The notes: generated from the sequence alone by a model not told the origin. A DNA stretch of 60,365 nucleotides from Streptomyces meridianus (GCF_023703325.1 NZ_JAMQGM010000047.1:1-60365); one strand, 5' to 3'. Counted from the first letter of the stretch, positions 34,929-42,901 are shown. Numbers and translations are program-made.

Positions 34929-37900
34929 TCACGACGTGATCAGGGGAGGCTTCCCGGCGTAGCGCATGAACACGTCGCCCAGCACATTCATGTGATGCTG
35001 GAAGTCGGCATTCATCGCATCGCGAGGCGTGAGGACCTGGGGACGAGGGTCGGATTGCCCGTCGAACTCCTCCGTCCGATCACCCTTCCTGTATCCGGTT
35101 CCGTAATGAGTCACGGCAGACGATGTCACGTAATGTTTGATGTAGCCGGAGCAGTCCGCGTGACCTTGCGATGTGCCACACGGCTCCCTCTCCGTATACA
35201 TGCTCAGGATTTCGTATCGATCAGTGTCCGGTGGCGGACCGTCTCCGTCCTGGCCTTCATTGAGACGTTCGATGAAGCCTCCGAGGTGAGGCTCGGAGTG
35301 CGACGGCCGTGGCAATTTGTCATTGGAGAACGAGCTGTCCACGACGTAATGAGCTTCGTTGTTCGATTTGTCGAGCACCTCGATGGCCGCGTAGTTCCTG
35401 CCGGTCAGATCCGGCTTCATTTCCGCCAGGGCGGAAAGGGCGGCGTCCATGGCATCTTCACCGTACCTGTCCTGCAGGTACTTCTTCGCCTTCTGCGCCG
35501 GTTGGGCGCTCTTGGCGCCGGAGGGCTTGGTGCTGTCGAGGTCCGTGGACTCATGAAGCGAGACGCCACGCGACTGCGTGACATTCATGAGTTTCGGATC
35601 GTTCCTCTGCCGGAGTTCGTCCCGGTTCCGCGCCGGACTCCGGGTGACATCCGCGTCCTCGCGCCATCGGTAGGGTTGGGTACGGCTGTTGTCGACAGCC
35701 ACTCCGACGGAGTGACTCCGATGGAACTCGACGCTGAGCCGTCCCAAAGCGGCCACGACAGCGAGTCTTTCGCCCTCGTGCTTCAGATCCTTGAAGCCCG
35801 GAAGCGCCGTCATCAGGTCTGCCTTTTTGAAGGTCTTCCCGTCCTTGCAGCCGGCAAGGACGTCCGCCAGTGCTGAACGCTCGTTCTCCGCCAGGTGGAG
35901 AAGATAGGAGTGAACCGGAGCGAGATCCATCTGCTGGACATCTCGGCCGACCTCGCGCAGATCGGTTTGCCCCTTGTCGCCCCGTACCCCGTAATGCGTG
36001 TGGTCCGCATCCTGTTTCTGGTCGTATGGGGACGAACCTCGGGGTGGACCGCTGTGCCCTGATGCGGAGTCGGTCTTCGCACCCGCGGGTGCCTGATCCG
36101 GTCTCCGGTCCCCACCCACGGCAGGGGAAGTTGTTGCGCGGGATGCAGCGCGGCTGTCGGGGCGAACTCCCTCACCCGCACCGTCGGCGGCTATCGGGCG
36201 GCGATCGGCGTCGAGGGGGATGGCGAAGACGCCGTTGTCGCCGGCGTGCAGGGGGGTGTTGCTGCGTTGGCCGGTCTGGGGGTCGATGTAGCTGATGCGG
36301 CCGTTGTGATTGACGGCGTTCCAGGCGTGGGCGCGGCCGTTGGCGTCCTGGGTGATGATGACGGCCTGGGATCCGTGGCCTTCGTTCAGCAGTGTGGTCT
36401 CGAGGCGGGTGAACGCCTCCGCGCCATCGCCCTGGTCGGTGAAACGGGCGCCGAGCGTGTTCTCGATGCGGTCGCGCCCGCCGGTCTCGCCGCGGTCGGA
36501 GGGAGTTCCGTCCGGGGTGAGGTCGGGGGTGCGTGCTGCGGCTGCTGTCGGGCGGCCGGCGTAGGTGTCGGCGAAGGAGAGAGCTGCGTCGGCGCAGTTG
36601 TTGGCGCGGCCGGCGTCATGGGGGTTCTGCCCGTTGACGTTGCCGACCCAGGTGCCCTCGTCGGGATCGGGATGCCGCTGAGGCGTGCCGTCGGGGTTGC
36701 GCGGGAGGCTGTCCTCCAGCGCCTGCTGGTCTGCTGGGTCGGGGCGCTGCACGCCGCCGGGGTCGACATCGTATGGACGGCTGTCGGAGGAGGGGAACGC
36801 CGGCTCGCCGGGAGCGCCGACCGTGGGCTGACCGGCATCGGACGTCGGCGCCGTATCGGCAGCATCGGCCGGCCCTTCGTCGGAGACCCGATCGGAATCG
36901 CTCTCCGGGCGCTCCGTGTCGGCGGGTGCGGCGTCCACCGTGGTGTCGCTTGCTTCGTCCGCCTGCTCGCGGCGCTGCGCCGGGTCCGGGGAGTCCGTGG
37001 CAGTCGACGGCGGTTGCCGATCCGGGGTGCCGGAGGTCTCGGGTGGTGCCGCCTGGGCGGTGGGCGCAGCGGTGTCCGCAGCAGTGTCCGCTGCCGTGGG
37101 GTCTGCTGCCGGACTGCTCTGCTGTGTGTGGTCGGTGTGCTGGCTGCTGTTGTTGTGCTGCGTCTCGGTCTGGGCGTTCTGGTTCTGCTGGTTGTCGGTT
37201 GTCTGGGGCTGGGCCGGCGGTATGGGTTGGCGGTTGGCGTCCAGCGGGATGGACCAGATGCCTTCGGCCTGCGGGTAGGGGAAGTCCTTGCTGACCGCCC
37301 CCGACTGGGTGTCGACCCAGACGATGTGGCCGTTCCAGTTGACGGCGTTGAAGGCATGGCCTCCGCCACCGGGCCAGGACACGGCGATGAGTGCGGCGGA
37401 GCCGTGGCCGGCGTCCCAGAGTCCCTTGGCGACCTGGTAGGCGGCCATGGGGATGTTGTCGCCGTTGTAGGTGAAGGGTGCGCCGGCCCAGCGCTGCTGG
37501 TTGTCGACGGAGTCGTTCTCGGGTGACGTCCGGTCCGGGGATCCGTCGGGGTTGGTGTCCGGTGTGCGGGGTGCGGAGACAGTGGGGTTTCCGTACCAGC
37601 TCTCCAGGAACGAACGTGAGCAGTCGGCGCAGTTGTTGGACCTGCCCCACACGTTGAGCCCGCCGTCGTTCTGGAGTTGGTTCCAGCCCTCGAAGGGGTT
37701 GGCGAACCGCTGCGGGGTGCCGTCGGGGTTGCGCGGGAAGGCGTTCTCGAGTGCCTGCTGGTCGTGCGGGGCCGGGGGCAGCAGGCCGCCGGGGTGTGTG
37801 TCGAGCCCGTCGCGGATCGTCTGCAGGTTCTCGCCCGGCGGCTGGTCCGCCTTCTCGGCCGGCTGGTCCTTCTCGTTGTCCGGCTGCTGGTCCTGCGGCT

Positions 37901-40235
37901 GCTCGGGGGTGGAGTCCGGGTTGTCCGGAGTGGGGTCGCCCTGGTCCGGCGGGTTCGGCGTGTCGGGTTCCGGCTGCCCATGGTCGGGATCGGTGCCGGG
38001 GCGCCGGTCCTGCCCCGGAGTGCCGGTGCGGGTGCGCTCCCGGTCCGTGCTGTCGTTCGGGTTGCGGGGGTCGGGCTCGGGTTGGCTGTGGTCCCGGCCG
38101 TCGCGCTGCGGGGGTATGCGTCCGGGCGTCCGCGTGCCGGCGTCGTCGCGGCGGGGGCCGTCGAGGCGGGGGTCGTACGGACGAGTGGTCGGCGTCTGCC
38201 GGGAGACGTCGGCGATATTGCCGTCGCGTGGCGGGGCCGGGCGGTCGGTACGTGGTGTGACCGGGCGGCTCGTGGGACCGGGTTGCGCGGTCTGCGGTGT
38301 CCGGTGCGGAACCGGGCCCGGCGCCGGTGGAGTTGTGGTCGGGGCCGCGTTCTGCTGAGCGGACGGTGCCGGGTTGTGCTGAGCGGGGCCGGTGTCGGCC
38401 GGCGTGGTGGTGGGCGGTGGCGCGGTGGCCGTGGCCGAACCCTGCAGGGCCATGCCCTCGTCCTCCGGGTCGGCGGTGTGCGCCGGGCCGGGCTGCGGCC
38501 CGTAGGAACCCGTGTGACTGCGCTCCGGACCGCCGTGCGGCATCGTCGCGTTCGGCATGCTCGGTCGAGAGCCGCCGGTCCGAGCGGTGTTGTCGTCCTC
38601 GTTCTGTACCGGGTCCGCGCCGGGCCCGGGAGAGACAGGTGTACCGGTGTGTGCTTCGGCCGCGGGTGTGGTGTCGCCGGGGGTGGTGTCGACGGGCGAC
38701 ACGGGATCCGGGGACGGCGACGGCGACGGGTCCGGCGTGGTCGGCCCGGGCCCGGGGCGGTCGTGAGCGATCGGCGCGCCCTCGGAGGACGCAGAGCCGT
38801 CCACCCGGTGCGACTCCGGGGCCGCTCGGTCCTCGGGGCCGGCGGAACGCTCCGTCGACGCAGATGCGTCGGCGGGCGGCGACGCATCCGTGTTCCCGCT
38901 GTCATCGCTTCGCGGCGGCCCCTGATCACCGGGAGCGTTCTGATGCGTGGCCGGCCCGTCGGACTGCGGGGTCGCAGCGTCGTCGCCCACCGTGCTGCGC
39001 GGCGCGTCGCTGTCCGCACGGGACGGCTCGGTGCCGCCGGGTATGTTCTCGCCCGGCGTGCTGTGACGCTCGCCGCCGTCCGGCGTCGAGGAGGAACCCG
39101 CGGCCGGTTCGGTGCCACCGCCGTCCTGCCGCGACGGCGCTGCGTCGAACGGGCTGGGCGCGTAGTTCTGCCCCGTGGTGTCGGTGGGGCGCTGCGCGGG
39201 ATCCGCCCACCGCGACGGCGAGGGCTCGCCTCCATCGTTCGACGCCGGGGAGTCGGAGGTGGAGATGAGCCCGGCCCCGTCCGGTGATCGCCCGCCGCTG
39301 CTCGCAGCAGTACTCGAACTATCGCTCGACGACGTGAAGTTGTTTCCGGAGCCGCTTCCGGATCCGCTGTCGGAGGACGAGCCGGAGGAAGTCGACGACG
39401 GCGACGGCGAACCATCGGACGACGACGAACCGGACGACGAGGACCGGCTGCCCGACGAGGAGTCCGAGCCGTCGCTCCCGCCGTCGCTGCCGTGCCCCGC
39501 CGCCGAATCGATGCCCTGGCGGGCGCGGTGTCCGGCCTTTCCGGCGGCGCCGTCGCGGAGGGATTCACCGAAGGTGTTGGCGGAGTTCTTGGCTGCGTTG
39601 ACGCCCTCGTCCAGACCCGTCTTCGCGGTGCGGCCGAGGTCGTAACCGCTCTGGGCGCCGAAGTTCTGGTTGACGGTCTGTGCGATGACGTCGGAGATCA
39701 TGGCCTGCAGTGCGGAGACGAACGGTTCCTTGGCCGTCTCGATCACGGCTTGCAGGAGTTGCTGTGCGCACTCCTTGATGATCTGCCGGACGATCATGCG
39801 CGTCGCTGCGGTGGCCCCCAGCGCGCCGAGTTCCGACAGGCCCAGGGTGAACGGCGCGGCGGCCTGGGCGGCGATGATCTCGCAGGCAAGGATGATGAGT
39901 TGGGCGATCACCGCCAGTTTCATCCCGATGACCAGCATCGCCGCGGCCTCGAAGGTGAACGCGATCATCTCGGCGGCGGAGCGTGCGTCGTCCAGGTAGC
40001 CCGAGCCGCCCGAGAACTTCTCCCACGTCGAGCGGAACCCCTCGATGGAGTCGCCGTAGTTCTCGCCCAGCACGTTGCCTGCGGAGGAGACGCCCTGGAC
40101 CTGGATTTCAGTGATGTCGGCCGCGAACTGCCGCCATACCTGGGCGCATTCGAGGAGCTTGTCCTCGTCCGCGGTCGGCCACTGGAAGCCGAGCATCTCC
40201 AGGACCCACTCAAGGGAGTCCGGCAGCATCAACAT
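34929..40235 (-). CDS. Giant ESX-type polymorphic toxin: export module, two papain-fold domains, C-terminal deaminase
   Basis: The 1768-aa protein reads as follows. Residues 1-180 are a CpnT-like/WXG100_2 export module shared with the protein at 19959. Residues 240-820 are Ser- then Pro/Asp/Thr-rich linker. Residues 830-1000 and 1170-1345 are two papain-fold (Tox-PL-like) domains, each after PRNPDGTPQR, with candidate triads Cys869/His960/Asp975 and Cys1214/His1303/Asp1318. Residues ~1400-1768 end in a deaminase-like fold with His1646-Ser-Glu1648 and Pro-Cys1686-x8-Cys1695. The last 1.2 kb of the gene has lower GC, as expected for an exchanged toxin tip. An immunity-like gene follows after 6 bases. 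The deaminase subfamily is uncertain; the papain-fold domains could be toxins or release proteases. Confidence 0.85.
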   Translation of the reverse strand: MLMLPDSLEWVLEMLGFQWPTADEDKLLECAQVWRQFAADITEIQVQGVSSAGNVLGENYGDSIEGFRSTWEKFSGGSGYLDDARSAAEMIAFTFEAAAMLVIGMKLAVIAQLIILACEIIAAQAAAPFTLGLSELGALGATAATRMIVRQIIKECAQQLLQAVIETAKEPFVSALQAMISDVIAQTVNQNFGAQSGYDLGRTAKTGLDEGVNAAKNSANTFGESLRDGAAGKAGHRARQGIDSAAGHGSDGGSDGSDSSSGSRSSSSGSSSSDGSPSPSSTSSGSSSDSGSGSGSGNNFTSSSDSSSTAASSGGRSPDGAGLISTSDSPASNDGGEPSPSRWADPAQRPTDTTGQNYAPSPFDAAPSRQDGGGTEPAAGSSSTPDGGERHSTPGENIPGGTEPSRADSDAPRSTVGDDAATPQSDGPATHQNAPGDQGPPRSDDSGNTDASPPADASASTERSAGPEDRAAPESHRVDGSASSEGAPIAHDRPGPGPTTPDPSPSPSPDPVSPVDTTPGDTTPAAEAHTGTPVSPGPGADPVQNEDDNTARTGGSRPSMPNATMPHGGPERSHTGSYGPQPGPAHTADPEDEGMALQGSATATAPPPTTTPADTGPAQHNPAPSAQQNAAPTTTPPAPGPVPHRTPQTAQPGPTSRPVTPRTDRPAPPRDGNIADVSRQTPTTRPYDPRLDGPRRDDAGTRTPGRIPPQRDGRDHSQPEPDPRNPNDSTDRERTRTGTPGQDRRPGTDPDHGQPEPDTPNPPDQGDPTPDNPDSTPEQPQDQQPDNEKDQPAEKADQPPGENLQTIRDGLDTHPGGLLPPAPHDQQALENAFPRNPDGTPQRFANPFEGWNQLQNDGGLNVWGRSNNCADCSRSFLESWYGNPTVSAPRTPDTNPDGSPDRTSPENDSVDNQQRWAGAPFTYNGDNIPMAAYQVAKGLWDAGHGSAALIAVSWPGGGGHAFNAVNWNGHIVWVDTQSGAVSKDFPYPQAEGIWSIPLDANRQPIPPAQPQTTDNQQNQNAQTETQHNNSSQHTDHTQQSSPAADPTAADTAADTAAPTAQAAPPETSGTPDRQPPSTATDSPDPAQRREQADEASDTTVDAAPADTERPESDSDRVSDEGPADAADTAPTSDAGQPTVGAPGEPAFPSSDSRPYDVDPGGVQRPDPADQQALEDSLPRNPDGTPQRHPDPDEGTWVGNVNGQNPHDAGRANNCADAALSFADTYAGRPTAAAARTPDLTPDGTPSDRGETGGRDRIENTLGARFTDQGDGAEAFTRLETTLLNEGHGSQAVIITQDANGRAHAWNAVNHNGRISYIDPQTGQRSNTPLHAGDNGVFAIPLDADRRPIAADGAGEGVRPDSRAASRATTSPAVGGDRRPDQAPAGAKTDSASGHSGPPRGSSPYDQKQDADHTHYGVRGDKGQTDLREVGRDVQQMDLAPVHSYLLHLAENERSALADVLAGCKDGKTFKKADLMTALPGFKDLKHEGERLAVVAALGRLSVEFHRSHSVGVAVDNSRTQPYRWREDADVTRSPARNRDELRQRNDPKLMNVTQSRGVSLHESTDLDSTKPSGAKSAQPAQKAKKYLQDRYGEDAMDAALSALAEMKPDLTGRNYAAIEVLDKSNNEAHYVVDSSFSNDKLPRPSHSEPHLGGFIERLNEGQDGDGPPPDTDRYEILSMYTEREPCGTSQGHADCSGYIKHYVTSSAVTHYGTGYRKGDRTEEFDGQSDPRPQVLTPRDAMNADFQHHMNVLGDVFMRYAGKPPLITS

Positions 40236-40299
40236 CGTTGTTCCCCCGTTGTTCGGACACCTGCGACAAGGTCGCTCTCCGGCGGACCGGTGAGGCAGG

Positions 40300-40779
40300 T
40301 CAGTGGTGCGGCCGGCTCAGATGCGCGATGGCCTGGTGCTCCGCCTGCTGGTTCCGGACGTGCTGTTTCATCAGCAACTCGTTGAAGTCCTCGTTGGCCT
40401 CGTGGTTCTTGGCCATGCTCTCCAGGGCCTTGCCGATCTCCTGGAGCTTGGAGCAGAGGTGCCCCATGGACTCGTACATGCCGTCCCGCAGGCCCTCGTA
40501 AGCGACGCCGAACTTCTCGCCGATCTCGTCGTCACCCCATGGCGGAGCGCCGGCCTTGCTGTCGAACGAGGCCAGTCCGCTCCAGAACTGCTCCCCGACA
40601 CTCTGCTGGGGCGGTTGAGAACCCTGCGGCTGATTACCGGCCGGCGGACCGGCGCCCAGCGCGCTCAGGCCGTTGATCATCCGGTTGACCGCGGACTGGA
40701 AGTCCTTGCCGAGGGCGACGAAGTTCCCACCCTCGGTCCTGAGGGTCTCCGTGTTGCTCCTGAGCCCGTCCGATGCCAC
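40300..40779 (-). CDS. WXG100-like partner protein with PW motif
   Basis: This 159-aa helical protein is paralogous to the one at 19529: APPWGDDEIGEKF and LRDGMYESMGHLCSKLQEIG correspond to GEPWADADFGDIF and IRDGMFTSMDSLGERLETIG. It has a Pro/Gln-rich insert in its first half and a longer, His-rich C-terminal helix. It lies 64 bp upstream of the giant toxin gene, the same relative place as its paralogue, so it is the likely export partner of the toxin's N-terminal module. The GTG at 40779 has a ggggggaa site. Confidence 0.8.
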   Translation of the reverse strand: MASDGLRSNTETLRTEGGNFVALGKDFQSAVNRMINGLSALGAGPPAGNQPQGSQPPQQSVGEQFWSGLASFDSKAGAPPWGDDEIGEKFGVAYEGLRDGMYESMGHLCSKLQEIGKALESMAKNHEANEDFNELLMKQHVRNQQAEHQAIAHLSRPHH

Positions 40780-40857
40780 AACTTCCCCCCGGAATCCGTC
40801 TTCTCAGCTGCTCTGGTGGCGCTTCGCACCCTGCCGGTGCATCCGTCCGGTGAACTC

Positions 40858-41259
40858 CTACGGCCGATGACCGCGCGGACGGTGCCGGCCCGTATCGGCC
40901 GGAGGCCGGGTGGGGCCGTCCCGCTCGGCGCGGTCCTTGTCCTCCTCCTCGCGACGGGTCCGCTCCCAGCGCTCGACCTGATCGCGCTTGGCCTCCTTGT
41001 CCGCGAGCGTCTCGTTCTCGGCCGCGCGGCGGATCTCCTGCATCCGGTCGCCCAGCGCGCCCATGTACCGCTCGGTCTCGATGACGTCGCGCATCCCGAT
41101 GCGGCCTGAGAGGACCTCCTTGGCCATCTCCTGAAGCCGGTTGTCGACGTTCGGGTTGGACGACATCGTCCGCAGGGCCTTGTGCAGGCGGTGCGCCTGC
41201 TCGGGCTCCTGGGCGAAGTCCACCAACTCCGTTTCGTCGATCTCCCGTTCGCGGTTCAT
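40858..41259 (-). CDS. Charged 133-aa protein, first gene of the toxin operon
   Basis: Unknown family; paralogue of the protein at 22226-22624 (shared LQEMAKEVLSGRIG core). It starts MNREREIDETELVDFAQEPE and continues into a long charged helix (about residues 65-110, DKEAKRDQVERWERTRREEEDKD). A Pro/Arg/His-rich tail ends the protein. A gaaggggga site lies ahead of the ATG at 41259. It is 78 bp upstream of the PW-motif gene and just downstream of a good promoter. Recurrence beside ESX cargo in two places suggests an adaptor, chaperone or regulator of export. Confidence 0.78.
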   Translation of the reverse strand: MNREREIDETELVDFAQEPEQAHRLHKALRTMSSNPNVDNRLQEMAKEVLSGRIGMRDVIETERYMGALGDRMQEIRRAAENETLADKEAKRDQVERWERTRREEEDKDRAERDGPTRPPADTGRHRPRGHRP

Positions 41260-41304
41260 CGATCCCCCTTCGGCACGGCTGCACGATCGCATCAGCCTGC
41301 CGAA

Positions 41305-41335
41305 ATTCTACCGAGCACCGCGAACACACCGTCAA
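41305..41335 (-). promoter_or_regulatory. Promoter TTGACG-N19-TAGAAT of the toxin operon
   Basis: On the minus strand, TTGACG (41335-41330) and TAGAAT (41310-41305) are separated by 19 bases, about 45 bases ahead of the ATG at 41259. The hexamers are close to consensus; the spacer is long, as in the promoter at 19442. Confidence 0.65.
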
Positions 41336-41341
41336 TTGACG
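41330..41341. promoter_or_regulatory. 12-bp perfect palindrome over the toxin-operon -35 box
   Basis: cgtcaattgacg is a perfect palindrome that contains the TTGACG -35 hexamer on both strands. A dimeric regulator bound here would block or modulate the leftward promoter. Confidence 0.45.
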
Positions 41342-41570
41342 TTGTGTAACAGCCACATGGAGAGGACGTGTTCGAGCCGTGGGAGACAGGACCGGGACGC
41401 AACCGGCCGAGCGTGGCCGTGCGTGGGGAGGGGAAGACGTACGCCAGGGCGGAACGCGCACCACCGTGTCCTCCCGCCGGCCCGGCGACAGGCCCGGTGG
41501 TGCCACGAACGGGTGTGCTAGACCTGGTTCGGATCGCGGGTCGCCGCGTTCCGAACCACGGGGAGAAGAG

Positions 41571-41885
41571 ATGTCCGAGGAAGTCCACGTCGACACCGGC
41601 GAGCTGCGCAGGCTCGGCACAGCCTTCGAGAACCACGCCTACGACCTGGGACGACACCTGTCGGCGTTCCGGCGGCGCACCGACGCCGGGATCCTCCGGG
41701 ACGAACTCGGCACCGGAACGGCGGCCTCGCTCGCGGAGCTGGGCGATCTCGCCGAGGAGGCGGGGCGCATGGTCGGCTCTCTCCGGGAACGGCTGGACGA
41801 GATCGCTGCCGGGCTGAGGACGGCCGCCCTGACCACCGAGGCGAGCGAGGGCGAGACTGCGGGCGTCCTGCGGAGCGCCCGGTGA
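41571..41885 (+). CDS. Small WXG100-like helical protein
   Basis: The 104-aa product (MSEEVHVDTGELRRLGTAFE) is two predicted helices separated by a Gly-containing turn (DAGILRDELGTGTAAS). There is no W-x-G and no signal peptide. Its stop overlaps the GTG of the next gene by 3 bases, and that gene encodes a WXG-motif protein, so the two are probably an ESX heterodimer pair. The ATG follows ggggagaag. Similar small proteins in such pairs are usually the partner of a longer substrate. Confidence 0.75.
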   Translation: MSEEVHVDTGELRRLGTAFENHAYDLGRHLSAFRRRTDAGILRDELGTGTAASLAELGDLAEEAGRMVGSLRERLDEIAAGLRTAALTTEASEGETAGVLRSAR

Positions 41886-42670
41886 ACGCGGCGGAGGACC
41901 GGGCCCGCGCCCTGCGGGAAACCTCCGCCGGATGGCGCGACATGGGACGCCGCATCGAGGAGACCGTCCGCAGTCTCGATCACGAGGTCGGCCGGACCAG
42001 GGCGGTTCACTGGCAGGGGCCCGCGGCGGAGGCGTTCACAGGCGACTGGAACCGGCTCAGAAAGGCCGTGGACGAGGCGCTGCCCGTCTTCGAGCTGGCC
42101 GCTGCGGATCTGGACCGGGCAGCCGAGCACGTCGAACGGTCCGCAGCGCCGGGCGACGACGGCGCCTCCGCAACAGCCGAACGGCTTCCGGCCTCCTACA
42201 ACGTCGCCTACGCCTTCACGGCCCTGTCCCAGATCGGCTCTGCCCTGGCGGCGACCTTCGGACGCGGACGCGGAGCTGCCGGAGGGGCCCGGGGCAGAGC
42301 CGGCCTTGCCCGGAACGTCCCGCAGCCCACGTCCGAAAACCACCGCACCGCCGACCCCTTCGGCCCCCCGGACACCGGTGGTGCGGTCAAGGAGAAGCCG
42401 ACAGGTGGTCTCGGTGTGGCCCCCGGCCGCCGGAGCCCCTCGCGGAGCGCGAACGCGGGGGAGTCGTCCGGAACGCCCGCGCCCGACGGATCCGAGCCGG
42501 ACGGGCGGCGGGCCGAGAAGCATCCGTCGCCGGGCAGCGCGCCCGAACCGGCAGCGGCGGCGGACACCGAGCAGCGGGAGGCACCGCACGCGCAGCCGTC
42601 GGGGGAGCGCACTGCACGGGACATCACGCCCGCACAGCCCGATCCGCGCCGGCACGGCGCCTTCGGCTGA
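41882..42670 (+). CDS. WXG-motif protein with disordered C-terminal tail
   Basis: The 262-aa product has an N-terminal helical hairpin with W-x-G (RAVHWQGPAAEAFTGDWNRL, about residues 40-59). One short hydrophobic segment follows (NVAYAFTALSQIGSALAATF), then a tail of about 130 residues rich in Gly, Pro, Ser, Ala and charged residues. The GTG overlaps the preceding stop. The layout (small partner, then WXG with a disordered tail) resembles the 14578/14943 pair. A candidate ESX substrate; no enzymatic domain is visible. Confidence 0.78.
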   Translation: MNAAEDRARALRETSAGWRDMGRRIEETVRSLDHEVGRTRAVHWQGPAAEAFTGDWNRLRKAVDEALPVFELAAADLDRAAEHVERSAAPGDDGASATAERLPASYNVAYAFTALSQIGSALAATFGRGRGAAGGARGRAGLARNVPQPTSENHRTADPFGPPDTGGAVKEKPTGGLGVAPGRRSPSRSANAGESSGTPAPDGSEPDGRRAEKHPSPGSAPEPAAAADTEQREAPHAQPSGERTARDITPAQPDPRRHGAFG

Positions 42671-42888
42671 CAGCGGGCCACGGGGCAGGCGTGGCTCCAC
42701 GCCGGACGGCGGCGACCGGCACTGCCCCACACTCGTCCGCAGCCCGGCGGTCCGGCGGCCCGGCAGCCCGGCGGCCCCGGTGACCGGGCAGCGCTCGGAG
42801 CCTGCGGAGGGCAGGAGCGGGGAGCCTACGGGCACCCTCGCCCCAGCTCCGCCGCAGGAAAAGGGAGGCGTCGCCCGGCGGGCCCGCA

Positions 42889-42894
42889 TAGCAT
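42889..42894 (+). promoter_or_regulatory. -10-like TAGCAT, leaderless start for the hydrolase gene
   Basis: TAGCAT ends 7 bases before the ATG at 42902, the same geometry as the leaderless membrane-protein genes. No ribosome binding site is seen. Confidence 0.5.
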
Positions 42895-42901
42895 CCGCGG
42901 A

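Larger units (their letters stand above)
41260..41570. other. 311-bp divergent intergenic region with toxin-operon promoter
   Basis: This lies between the leftward toxin operon and the rightward WXG100-like pair. It holds the TTGACG-N19-TAGAAT promoter and the 12-bp palindrome. No gene is visible. Confidence 0.6.

Noticed and set aside
33243..35876. 877-codon plus-strand frame opposite the NTPase-SUKH and toxin tip
   Set aside because: It is antisense to two genes with clear domains and shows no domain of its own.
36386..39568. 1060-codon minus-strand frame within the toxin gene
   Set aside because: It is an alternate frame of the linker and papain-fold region; the product is almost only Arg, Pro, Thr and Ser.
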